Shown here in pieces: positions 24,953-32,877 of a stretch of DNA of 64,000 bases. Position numbers and translations under genes: made by a program. Each line of letters starts with the position of its first letter. The first letter of the stretch is position 1. Source of the DNA: Pseudonocardia kunmingensis (GTDB lineage Bacteria > Actinomycetota > Actinomycetes > Mycobacteriales > Pseudonocardiaceae); the NCBI RefSeq assembly GCF_006716445.1, contig NZ_VFPA01000005.1, positions 558,001-622,000 of the forward strand, read 5' to 3'. A model generated the notes under the pieces. It was given only the letters and a program-made list of their open reading frames with translations, was not told the DNA's origin and searched no databases.

Positions 24953-25732
24953 TCAGGAGCGGGCGGCCCGCAGCGGTAGCCAGGCGAGGACGTCCTGGAT
25001 CCGGGCGTCCCAGTAGCCCCACTCGTGCTCCCCCGGCGAGAACTCGGCGCGCAGCGGCACCCCGGCGGCCCGGCACGCGTCGCGGAACGCCTCGTTCTCG
25101 CCGAGCAGCCCGTCCTCGGTGCCGCAGCACAGGTAGAGGGCCGGCAGGGCGTCGACCTCGGAGTGCTCGAGCAGGGCGTGCAGGTCGTGTGGGCTCCCGA
25201 CGACCTCCTCGTCACCGAACACGCGCTCGAACAGGCGCGGGTCCTCCGGGCGCGGGCGGCGGCGCGCGGCCACGTCGAGCGCCCCGGACAGGCTCGCGGC
25301 GGCGGCGAACCGCTCCGGTGCCCGCAACGCCCAGCGCAGCGCGCCGTACCCGCCCATCGACAGGCCCGCGACGAACGTGTCCTCGCGCCGGTCGGACACC
25401 CGGAAGAACGTGCCGACGACCTCGGGCAGCTCCTCTGACAGGAACGTCCAGTACCGGCCACCCGCCGCCTGGTCGGCGTAGAAGCTGCGGTGCACCTGCG
25501 GCATCACCACGGCGAGCCCGAGCGGTGCGGCGTAGCGCTCGATCGAGGTGCGTCGCAGCCACGTCGTGTCGTCGTCGCTGAGCCCGTGCAGCAGGTAGAG
25601 CACGGGCGGCGGGCCGTCCCCGCCGCCGCCCGCCATGCCGATCTGGGTGCTGGTGCGCTGGGGCAGCAGCACGGTCATCGAGGTGCTCAGGCCGAGGACG
25701 TCGGAGAAGAAGTCGCATCGCAGGTGTGCCAC
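24953..25732 (-). CDS. Alpha/beta-hydrolase esterase (esterase D / S-formylglutathione hydrolase-like)
   Basis: A 259-residue serine esterase. The nucleophile elbow is GLSMGGYGAL, the acid is in GTEDGLL and the histidine in PGEHEWGYWD. The YLLHGLSDDDTTWLRRTSIERYA block is typical of the putative-esterase (PF00756) family that includes esterase D and mycolyltransferase-like proteins. GTG 25732 is used as start; no signal peptide is seen from there. It converges with the Rieske operon and is divergent from the transporter at 25903. A role in removing acyl groups or formaldehyde-derived thioesters from demethylation is possible but unproven. Confidence 0.82.
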   Translation of the reverse strand: MAHLRCDFFSDVLGLSTSMTVLLPQRTSTQIGMAGGGGDGPPPVLYLLHGLSDDDTTWLRRTSIERYAAPLGLAVVMPQVHRSFYADQAAGGRYWTFLSEELPEVVGTFFRVSDRREDTFVAGLSMGGYGALRWALRAPERFAAAASLSGALDVAARRRPRPEDPRLFERVFGDEEVVGSPHDLHALLEHSEVDALPALYLCCGTEDGLLGENEAFRDACRAAGVPLRAEFSPGEHEWGYWDARIQDVLAWLPLRAARS

Positions 25733-25902
25733 GCCCGCATCCTGCCCGGCGGGCACAGCTGGGTACCGGAACCGCCTCAGAACTTGACAGCCCGTACCCC
25801 TGCTGCTGCGATCTAGCGAACCGCTCACCCACCCGGGTGAGCGCGGGCGGTCTGTACACGGTGGTGCGGACAACGGCCACCCTGACGCGCAAGGAGGCGC
25901 CG

Positions 25903-27348
25903 ATGGTCCCCGAGCCCGCGCAGAGCCAGACCACGCTCCCGAGCAAGTACCTGCCACCGGTCGACTTCCGGGACCTCCCCGAACCGTTGCCGCTGCGCAA
26001 GATCTCCGGGGCGAGCGTCATCATCCTGGCCACCGCCATCGGGTCCGGGGAGACGATCCTCTGGCCCTACATCACCTCCCAGATCGGCTTCGTGTTCATC
26101 TGGGCCGCGATCGTCGGGTTCGGCATCCAGTTCTTCCTCAACATGGAGATCGAGCGCTACACGCTCGCGACCGGGGAGTCGGCGATCACCGGCTTCACCC
26201 GGCTGTGGAAGCCGTGGTGGTGGCTGTTCATCATCTTCGCGCTCTGCCAGAACTTCTGGCCCGGCTGGGCGACCGGCGCGGCCACGACCGCGACGTTCGT
26301 GCTCGATCTGGGCGAGGACGCACCGGTCGTCCCGATCACGATCGCGGCGCTGATCGCCATCGGCATCACGCTCACCCTCTCGCCGGTCGTCTACCAGGCC
26401 GTCGAGAAGATCCAGTTCGTGCTGGTGGCGATCATCATGCTCATCATCATCGTCGCGATCCCCGTGGCCACGACGGGCGAGGCCTGGGGCGCGCTCGTCA
26501 CGGAGGGCATCGGCCAGGCCACCTTCCCGCTCGGACACCCGGACCTCAGCATCCCGCTGCTCCTCGGCGCGCTCGCCTTCGCCGGCGCGGGTGGCGCGAA
26601 CAACCTGGTGCAGAGCAACTACATCCGGGACAAGGGCATGGGCATGGGCGCCCACATGCCCAAGATCGTCTCGCCGATCACGGGGCACGAGGAGGCGCGG
26701 CCCTCGCTCGGGTACATGTTCCCGATCAACGACGAGAACATGCGGCGCTGGCGCGGCTGGTGGCGCGTGGCGAACTGGGAGCAGTTCATCACGTTCTTCC
26801 TCGTCGGGGTCGTCTCGCTGATCATCCTGTCGGTGCTGGCGTACTCGACGCTGCCGGTCGGTCAGGTGGAGCAGCAGGACCTCGAGTTCCTGTTCCTGGA
26901 GGGGCAGACCCTCCAGCAGACCGTGGCCCCGTGGTTCGGCACCGCGTTCTGGATCGCCGCCACCGTCGCGCTCTTCTCGACCAACCTCGGGATCCTCGAC
27001 TACACCAGCCGCCTGATCGCCGACCAGTTCAAGGTCAACGCGCTGAAGGACAGCACGACCTGGACCGAGAGCCGGATCTACGTCGTCTCCGTGTGGCTCA
27101 TGATCATCGTGGGCTCGGTGATCCTCCTCGCGGGCGTCGACCAGCCGTTCCTGCTCGTGGTGATCGCGTCCTCCATCGCGGGCGTCCAGATGTTCTTCTA
27201 CTCCGGGCTGCTGGCGTGGCTGAACAGGAAGGCACTGCCGAAGGAGCTGCAGGTCAGCGGGATCCGGCTGGCGGTGCTGGCCCTCTCGTTCGTCTTCTTC
27301 GGCTTCCTGTCGGTGATGCTGGTCATCGACAACCTCAGCGGCGGATGA
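25903..27348 (+). CDS. Non-canonical Nramp-like transporter
   Basis: A 481-residue membrane protein of the Nramp branch of the APC superfamily, with about 11 hydrophobic segments. The first helix reads IILATAIGSGETILWPYI, where true Nramp metal carriers have DPGN, and the sixth-helix region reads FAGAGGANNLVQSNYI in place of the MPH motif. The residues that bind manganese or iron are therefore absent, so the substrate is probably not a transition metal. ATG 25903 follows AAGGAGG at seven bases. A TTGACA at 25784-25789 is a possible -35 element. A 30-residue membrane peptide gene follows directly. Confidence 0.8.
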   Translation: MVPEPAQSQTTLPSKYLPPVDFRDLPEPLPLRKISGASVIILATAIGSGETILWPYITSQIGFVFIWAAIVGFGIQFFLNMEIERYTLATGESAITGFTRLWKPWWWLFIIFALCQNFWPGWATGAATTATFVLDLGEDAPVVPITIAALIAIGITLTLSPVVYQAVEKIQFVLVAIIMLIIIVAIPVATTGEAWGALVTEGIGQATFPLGHPDLSIPLLLGALAFAGAGGANNLVQSNYIRDKGMGMGAHMPKIVSPITGHEEARPSLGYMFPINDENMRRWRGWWRVANWEQFITFFLVGVVSLIILSVLAYSTLPVGQVEQQDLEFLFLEGQTLQQTVAPWFGTAFWIAATVALFSTNLGILDYTSRLIADQFKVNALKDSTTWTESRIYVVSVWLMIIVGSVILLAGVDQPFLLVVIASSIAGVQMFFYSGLLAWLNRKALPKELQVSGIRLAVLALSFVFFGFLSVMLVIDNLSGG

Positions 27349-27352
27349 TCTG

Positions 27353-27445
27353 TTGCTCAAGCGGTTGTGGCTGCGGGTGCTCGTCGCGCTGGCGATCTGG
27401 ATGGTGCTGCTCGCCCTGATGTGGGCGACCGGCATCCTCTCCTGA
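27353..27445 (+). CDS. 30-residue single-pass membrane peptide
   Basis: A short open frame begins with TTG 27353, five bases after the transporter stop, and ends at 27445. The peptide is (M)LKRLWLRVLVALAIWMVL and continues LALMWATGILS: a basic start then one hydrophobic helix. The position directly behind a transporter and before a strong terminator suggests a small accessory subunit. The non-ATG start and shortness keep confidence moderate. Confidence 0.45.
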   Translation: MLKRLWLRVLVALAIWMVLLALMWATGILS

Positions 27446-27462
27446 CCGCAGCCGCCTCCGGC

Positions 27463-27510
27463 GGCCGTGAGTGGATACGCGTGCTCCCGCACCCGTATCC
27501 ACTCACGGCC
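27463..27510. terminator. 17-bp perfect inverted repeat after the Nramp-like operon
   Basis: Arms 27463-27479 and 27494-27510 are exact complements (GGCCGTGAGTGGATACG and its reverse) with a 14-base loop. It lies between convergent genes and probably terminates both. It is followed by GCCGTTCGT, a word also found in the hairpins near 8.1 and 8.9 kb. Confidence 0.75.
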
Positions 27511-27521
27511 GTTCGTCCCTT

Positions 27522-28688
27522 CTAGCGGCCGGCGCCCGCGTCCACCCAGGTGCCGCCGCGGCGCTCGATCTGCGGCAGCGCGGCCTTGGCCTCGGCGACC
27601 AGCTCGGAGACGAACACCAGCACGACGTCCGGTTCGGCGGCCACGAGCTCGTCCGGTGTGATGATCGGGATGTCGGTGCCCGGCATCCGCCGGTCCTGCT
27701 TGCCCGGGGAGGCGTCGGCCACGCCGAGCAGCAGCGTGGCGTCCAGGTCCGCCAGGCGCAGCAGCGACACCGCGCGCGACGCCGCCGCGTAGCCGTACAC
27801 GCGGCGCCCGGCCGCCCGCTGCGCGACGAGCATCTCCCGCAGGGAGCCCGCCGTGCGCTGCACCGAGTGCTGCAGTGCTCCGACGGCGGCGGGCCGCAGG
27901 ACACCGGCCGTCAGCTCCGGCGCGACCACGGCGTCCAACGCGGCGGTGTCCACGGCGGGGTCCTCGTCGGTCCGGCCCGCCACCAGGGCCACGGTGCCGC
28001 CGTAGAGCGGGAACCGGCGGGCCGTCGTGGCGGTGAGCCCGGCCCGGGCGAGCAGACCGACCATCGCGGGCGTGGAGTAGTAGGCGTAGTGCCCCAGCCG
28101 CAGCGCGTTCCACTGGGTGCCGGCCACGATGGCGTGCAGCGAGTGGAACTGCACGACCAGCCGCCCGCCGGGGCGCACGGTCGCGGCGCGCTCCTGCAAC
28201 GCGGCCTGCTGGTCACTCGCGTGCATGACGCCGAAGCAGCCGTCGACGACCAGGTCGGCCCCGGGGTCGGCACTGTGGTCGGCACTGTGGCCGGCACAGG
28301 GGGCGGCACCGTCGGCGGGTGCCACCGGTGCGAAGCCGTGCGCGGCGAGCAGCTCGAGCCAGCTGCCGCCGTGCGGGCTCGGGAACTCCACGGCCGTGCC
28401 ACCGGCCGGCAGCGCGCCCGCGGCCACGAGCTCGCGGACCGCGTCGGCCCGCTGGGCGGTCAGCGCCGCGGGCTCGGCCCCGACGACCTCCTCCGGCACG
28501 TCGGCGTCGTCGGCCAGCTGCGCGAGACCGCAGTGGGCGCACAGCCACATCCGCAGGGGGAACAGCGCGTCCGGTCCGGGGTCGTCGACCTTCGGGAACA
28601 GCTCCGACGACGGCTGCGCACCGAGGTCGAGGACGATGGCACCCTCGGGACTGCGACAGGCGCGGCAGGTGGGGCTGGCGATCGGCAT
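27522..28688 (-). CDS. Class I SAM methyltransferase with C-methyltransferase C-terminal domain
   Basis: A 388-residue protein of the sugar C-methyltransferase type (TylCIII-like). An N-terminal zinc-binding domain has CRACRSP and CAHCGL, a central Rossmann-type part includes VVDGCFGVMHASDQQ, and the C-terminal domain holds VYGYAAASRAVSLLRLADL and PIITPDELVAAEPDVVLVF. Such enzymes methylate C-3 of NDP-4-keto-6-deoxyhexoses. ATG 28688 follows GGAGAG. The central SAM site is weak: the usual glycine-rich GxGxG is not seen (VEFPSPHGGSW occupies that place), so activity should not be assumed. It is divergent from an RmlC-type epimerase, which fits a deoxysugar step. Confidence 0.78.
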   Translation of the reverse strand: MPIASPTCRACRSPEGAIVLDLGAQPSSELFPKVDDPGPDALFPLRMWLCAHCGLAQLADDADVPEEVVGAEPAALTAQRADAVRELVAAGALPAGGTAVEFPSPHGGSWLELLAAHGFAPVAPADGAAPCAGHSADHSADPGADLVVDGCFGVMHASDQQAALQERAATVRPGGRLVVQFHSLHAIVAGTQWNALRLGHYAYYSTPAMVGLLARAGLTATTARRFPLYGGTVALVAGRTDEDPAVDTAALDAVVAPELTAGVLRPAAVGALQHSVQRTAGSLREMLVAQRAAGRRVYGYAAASRAVSLLRLADLDATLLLGVADASPGKQDRRMPGTDIPIITPDELVAAEPDVVLVFVSELVAEAKAALPQIERRGGTWVDAGAGR

Positions 28689-28784
28689 CTGCTCTCCCGG
28701 CTCGTTCCGGCGGTGGTGGCGCGCGGCGGTAGGGTCGCCCGATCCGCCGGGGAAGTCACCCCGGGGCGTCGAACCGGAGGCAGG

Positions 28785-29342
28785 ATGCACGTCCGCGAGA
28801 CCGCGATCGCCGGCCTCCTGGTGTTCGAGCCGTCGCCGCACCGCGACGAACGCGGGTGGTTCAGCCGCACCTTCGACGCCGACGTGGCGCGCAGGGCGGG
28901 CGTCGATCCGCACGCGTTCCTGCAGGACTCCCAGTCGCGAACCGTAGCCGGGGGCCTGCGGGGGCTGCACGGGCGGGTCGGGCACGGCGAGGCGAAGCTG
29001 GTGCGCTGCGCGCGCGGCGCGATCGTCGACGTCGTCGTGGACGCCCGGCCCGGCTCGCCGACGCGGGGACGCGTGGAGTCGTTCCGGCTCGACGACGAGA
29101 ACATGGCGAGCCTGTACATCCCGCGCGGGTGCCTGCACGGGTTCCAGGCGCTCGTCGAGTCCGACACCTGCTACCGCATCGACGCCGAGCACGACCCGAG
29201 CGAGGACGTGACCGTCCGGTACGACGATCCCGACCTCGCGATCGACTGGCCGTTGCCGGTGTCGGTGATGAGCGCCAAGGACCGTGCCGGGCGACGGTGG
29301 AGCGACCTCACGGAGATGCTGGACGCCGCGGCACCGCGGTAG
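28785..29342 (+). CDS. dTDP-4-dehydrorhamnose 3,5-epimerase family protein
   Basis: A 185-residue RmlC-type cupin. The catalytic base is His62 in LRGLHGR, and the second conserved block is YIPRGCLHGFQAL. RmlC epimerises C-3 and C-5 of dTDP-4-keto-6-deoxyglucose. The usual LRGLHYQ is LRGLHGR here, and the DYY region that carries the acid tyrosine reads DAEHD. It may therefore be a 3-epimerase or a changed enzyme rather than true RmlC. ATG 28785 follows GGAGG. It is divergent from a sugar C-methyltransferase, and its 3' end overlaps the convergent transporter gene by 35 bases. Confidence 0.85.
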   Translation: MHVRETAIAGLLVFEPSPHRDERGWFSRTFDADVARRAGVDPHAFLQDSQSRTVAGGLRGLHGRVGHGEAKLVRCARGAIVDVVVDARPGSPTRGRVESFRLDDENMASLYIPRGCLHGFQALVESDTCYRIDAEHDPSEDVTVRYDDPDLAIDWPLPVSVMSAKDRAGRRWSDLTEMLDAAAPR

Positions 29343-30534
29343 CGCGCGGTGCCGGTCGGCGCGCGGTGTCGCCGATCGCCACGATCGCGTACCCCTGCAG
29401 CACCACGGCCGCGACCAGCACGCCGATCGCGGCCGGGTAGCCGCCGGTCAGGTCGATCAGCAGGCCCATCAGGAACGGTCCGATCCCGGCGACCGTGTAC
29501 CCGACGCCGAGCGCCATGCCGCTCGCGGCGGCGCTCGCGGCACCGTCCGGCGTGCGCCAGGCGATCATCGCGATGCCCAGCGGGAAGCCGGCGCCCAGCC
29601 CGACACCGAGCAGCAGCACCCATGGCCACGGTCCCACCACCGGTGGCAACGGGGCGAGCAGCAGCCCGAGCGTGCCGACCGCGGTGGCGGCCAGCCCCAC
29701 CAGCGACCAGAGCCGCCACCGCCCCGACCGCTCCGCGAGCGCGGGCAGCACGAGCGCGCCGGGCACCTGGGCCACCGACCACACGGCGAGCAGCAGGCCG
29801 GCGTCGCGCGCGCTCCACCCCTCGCTCGTGACGTAGGGCGGCAGCCAGGTCATCCACCCGTACACCAGCAGCGACACCGCGGACTGGTGGGCCGCGGCCA
29901 GCCGGGCGAACCCGTTGCGCCACGGCAGGCGCGGCCGGGGTGCCGCCGCGGCCGGTCGGGCGATGCGCCCGGCGACCGGCGCCCAGGCCGCCACCGCGAG
30001 CACCGCGGGCACGGCCCAGACGGCGAGCGCGAGCGACCAGCCGCCCACCCCGACGGCGAGGGGCACGGCCACCGCGCTCGCGGCCGTGGCGCCGACCATC
30101 ATCGCGACGACGTAGCCCCCGGTGACCGCACCGGCCCGGGACGCGAGGTGCTCCTTCACCACGCCGGTGAGCAGGACCCCCGCGACGCCGATGCCGAGCC
30201 CGACGACCAGGCTGCCCGCGACCAGCGGCACCGCCGCGGGGATCCCGCGGACGAGGCTGCCGAGCGCGACCAGCCCCACGGCGCCGACCAGCGCCCGTTC
30301 CGGGCCCGCCCGCCGGGCGGTGGAGGGCCCGACGAGCGATCCGACGGCCATCATCAGCACCGCGCCGGTCTGCACGAGCCCCGCCGCGCCCGCGGTGAGC
30401 CCGAGCTCGGCGCGGACGGTCTCGATCAGCGGCGGATAGCCGGCCAGGGCGCTGCGCAGGTTCAGCGCCAGCGCCAGTAGGCCGAGCAGCACGACCCCCG
30501 GCCGAACCGGTACAGAGGTGTACGATCGGTTCAT
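29308..30534 (-). CDS. MFS transporter, CynX/NimT type
   Basis: A 408-residue transporter with about 12 membrane segments of the cyanate/2-nitroimidazole (CynX, NimT/YeaN) group: NLRSALAGYPPLIETVRAELGLTAGAAGLVQTG is its typical start, with the first helix just before. A basic tail (ARRPAPRATAVPRRPASP) overlaps the epimerase gene end. It is divergent from the CGNR regulator at 30566 with only 31 bases between, so the two share control sequences. The substrate is unknown. Confidence 0.87.
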   Translation of the reverse strand: MNRSYTSVPVRPGVVLLGLLALALNLRSALAGYPPLIETVRAELGLTAGAAGLVQTGAVLMMAVGSLVGPSTARRAGPERALVGAVGLVALGSLVRGIPAAVPLVAGSLVVGLGIGVAGVLLTGVVKEHLASRAGAVTGGYVVAMMVGATAASAVAVPLAVGVGGWSLALAVWAVPAVLAVAAWAPVAGRIARPAAAAPRPRLPWRNGFARLAAAHQSAVSLLVYGWMTWLPPYVTSEGWSARDAGLLLAVWSVAQVPGALVLPALAERSGRWRLWSLVGLAATAVGTLGLLLAPLPPVVGPWPWVLLLGVGLGAGFPLGIAMIAWRTPDGAASAAASGMALGVGYTVAGIGPFLMGLLIDLTGGYPAAIGVLVAAVVLQGYAIVAIGDTARRPAPRATAVPRRPASP

Positions 30535-30565
30535 CCATTACACGGTACGGGTGGAGGCGTAAGGG

Positions 30566-31123
30566 GTGCAAGTCCAGCTCGACGATTACCGGCTCGGTGC
30601 CGCCGTGGCGACCGACCTCGTCAACACCGCCGCGGAGGTCATGGTCAGCACCGGCGAGCAGCTCCCCGACGCCGCAGCCCTCGCCCGCTTCCTGGCCGCC
30701 CACCAGGTCGTCGCCGCGGCCGGCGACCCCACCCCGGCCGACGTCCGGGCCGTGCACCGGCTGCGCAGGACGCTGCGCGGGCTGCTCGCGTCCCCCGACG
30801 CGGCGGCCGCGGCCGCGCTCACCGTCGCGGCGGGCACCGGTCCGGCCCTGCACCGCGACGGCGACGGGCGCTGGCAGTGGCGCGTCGCGTCCCGGCCGGG
30901 CGCCCCGCTCGTCGACGAGCTCGCCCTCCTCACCGGCACCGCGCTGCTGTCCGTGCTCCGCACGCTGGGCCCCGACCGCTTCCGCGCCTGCGCGGCGCCG
31001 GACTGCGCGGGGCTCTTCGTCGACACCAGCCGCGCGGGCCGGCGCCGCTACTGCGTGCCGGAGGTGTGCGGCAACCGCGTGAACGTGGCCGCCCACAGGG
31101 CCCGCCACCGCACGCCCCGCTGA
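30566..31123 (+). CDS. CGNR zinc-finger / ABATE-domain regulator
   Basis: A 185-residue protein with an N-terminal ABATE domain (DLVNTAAEVM start) and a C-terminal CGNR zinc finger: CAAPDCAGLFVDTSRAGRRR, then YCVPEVCGNRVNVAAHRARH. Four cysteines form the zinc site and the basic CGNR helix is expected to bind DNA. These proteins are described as stress-linked transcription regulators in actinomycetes. GTG 30566 has GGAGG eight bases upstream. Being divergent from an MFS gene with a 31-base gap, it probably controls that transporter. Confidence 0.9.
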   Translation: MQVQLDDYRLGAAVATDLVNTAAEVMVSTGEQLPDAAALARFLAAHQVVAAAGDPTPADVRAVHRLRRTLRGLLASPDAAAAAALTVAAGTGPALHRDGDGRWQWRVASRPGAPLVDELALLTGTALLSVLRTLGPDRFRACAAPDCAGLFVDTSRAGRRRYCVPEVCGNRVNVAAHRARHRTPR

Positions 31124-31152
31124 GACCTCTCCGACCGGTCCGGGTCCGCCGC

Positions 31153-31719
31153 CTACTTCCCGATCCCGTAGCGCAGGAGTGCCACGCCGTTGTCGAACGC
31201 GGTGGCGTCGACCAGCTCCAGGTCGTGCCGATCCTCGAAGACGCGCCTCCCCTTGCCCCGTGACACCGGGCAGACCAGCATCCGGACCTCGTCGACGACG
31301 CCGGCGCCCAGCAGGGAGTGCATGAGCGTCAGGCTCCCCCACCGCCAGATGTCCTTGCCGCGCTGCGCCTTGAGGTCCCCGATGGTGGCGGCCGGGTCGC
31401 GTGTCACGGTCGCGGCGGGGAAGTCGCCCCATGGGGCCTCGTCCAGCCGCGACGAGGCGACGAACTTCGTCAGGTTGTTGAGCTTCTCGCCGTACTCGCC
31501 CTGGTCGTCCGCGTAGGGCCAGTAGCCCTTGGACATCGCGTAGGTGTTCGCGCCGAGGACCATCGTGTCGACCGAGTCGATGAAACCCATCAGCTCCGCC
31601 TTGAACGCGGGGTTGCTGGTCTCGGAGAAGGGCTCCCCCGACACGAAGCCGAGCCCGCCGTCCTCCTCCGCGGCGATGTTGTCGACGGTGACCCACTGCT
31701 GGACCACGAGCTTCCGCAT
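31153..31719 (-). CDS. Dihydrofolate reductase-family protein (RibD C-terminal-like)
   Basis: A 188-residue protein with the dihydrofolate reductase/RibD-C fold: MRKLVVQQWVTVDN at the first strand, VLGANTYAMSKGYWP, then GKDIWRWGSLTLMHSLLGAGVVDEVRMLVCPV. These small NADPH-binding proteins are common in actinomycetes and mostly of unknown role. The ATG has a GGGAGGG ribosome site. It converges with the CGNR gene and is followed on the same strand by no linked gene. Confidence 0.88.
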   Translation of the reverse strand: MRKLVVQQWVTVDNIAAEEDGGLGFVSGEPFSETSNPAFKAELMGFIDSVDTMVLGANTYAMSKGYWPYADDQGEYGEKLNNLTKFVASSRLDEAPWGDFPAATVTRDPAATIGDLKAQRGKDIWRWGSLTLMHSLLGAGVVDEVRMLVCPVSRGKGRRVFEDRHDLELVDATAFDNGVALLRYGIGK

Positions 31720-31845
31720 GGCTGCCCTCCCGGTGCGTGCGATCGCGGCCCCGCCGGCCGCATCTGCCCCTGGGACGGAGCCGCCACGCCGGTCTCGACA
31801 CCCCGGCCACGACTCGTGCGCGGGAGCCGCCGGCCCCGAGCGGTG

Positions 31846-32751
31846 TCAGCTCCCCGCGGGGGCGTCCAGGAACGCCGTCACCGCCGGGGCCAGCTCGGGG
31901 CGGTGGGTCACCCCTGTGTGGGTCGTCCCGGGCAGGACGGCCAGCTGGGACTGCGGGAGGCCTGCGATGTCGCCGTTCACGCCGCCACCGAGCAGCCGGA
32001 AGAACTCGGTGGCGTGGTCGAGCTGCACCACGTCCGAGTCGCCGAGCACCAGCAGGACGGGCGCCGCGAGCGACTCGATCGCGCTCGCCGGGTGGTTCGG
32101 GTAGTTCGCCTGCAGGTCCTTGTTCTTCTCCACCAGCTGCCCGAAGTCGTCGGGCCGGGGCGCGCTCGCCAGGTAGTACTCGTGGAACGAGGTGCCGTGC
32201 AGCATCTCCGGCTGCAGGCCCGCCAGGCCCTCCACCAGGCCGGGGTGCATGCCCGACACGTCGTACATCGGCGAGGCGAGCACGAGCTTGTGCACGAGGT
32301 CGGGCTGCGTCAGCCCCATCTGCAGCGCGACGGCCGCCCCCGTGCTGTAGCCGAGGACGTCGGCCTGCGCGACGCCGAGCTGCTGCAGCAGCGCCGTGGT
32401 GTCGGCGGCCATCTGCTCCACGCGCAACGGCCGGTCGGCGTCGGCGGTGTGCCCGTGCGCCTGCTGCTCGACCGCGATCACCCGCCGGTTCCCGGCCAGC
32501 GCCGGGAGCAGGTCGCCGAAGTCGGGCCCGATCCCCGACAGCGAGCCGTGCAGCAGCACCAGTGGGCGCCCGGCCTCCGGCCCGTGCACCTCGTAGTACA
32601 TCTCCAGCCCGCCCACCGAGGCGTACCGACCGGGGTCGGCGGCGGGGGCGGGCTCCACGGGGGCCCCGGGGCCGTCCGCGCCCGCGGCGCAGCCCGCGAC
32701 GGTGGCGAGCGCGAGGACGGCGGCGAGCGTCACGCGCGTACCGGTGATCAT
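31846..32751 (-). CDS. Lipoprotein alpha/beta-hydrolase
   Basis: A 301-residue exported hydrolase. The N-terminus MITGTRVTLAAVLALATVAG then C is a lipoprotein signal with cysteine 21 as the lipid-anchored residue. The mature part is an alpha/beta hydrolase: LVLLHGSLSG oxyanion region, nucleophile in VLGYSTGAAVA, acid in VLGDSDVVQ, and histidine in LPGTTHTGVTHR. ATG 32751 has AAGGAG at seven bases. It would act on the outer face of the membrane on esters or lipids. It is divergent from the large AfsR-type regulator at 32878. Confidence 0.88.
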   Translation of the reverse strand: MITGTRVTLAAVLALATVAGCAAGADGPGAPVEPAPAADPGRYASVGGLEMYYEVHGPEAGRPLVLLHGSLSGIGPDFGDLLPALAGNRRVIAVEQQAHGHTADADRPLRVEQMAADTTALLQQLGVAQADVLGYSTGAAVALQMGLTQPDLVHKLVLASPMYDVSGMHPGLVEGLAGLQPEMLHGTSFHEYYLASAPRPDDFGQLVEKNKDLQANYPNHPASAIESLAAPVLLVLGDSDVVQLDHATEFFRLLGGGVNGDIAGLPQSQLAVLPGTTHTGVTHRPELAPAVTAFLDAPAGS

Positions 32752-32877
32752 CAAGTGCTCCTTGCGGGGTCGGCCGGCGGGCGGGACGGCCCGGGCACCG
32801 CCCCATCCTGGCGGCCGCGTTTTCGGTTTCCTTGCGGTCGGACGTCCCGCGCGCGGGCACCGCATAGGCTGCGCGAC

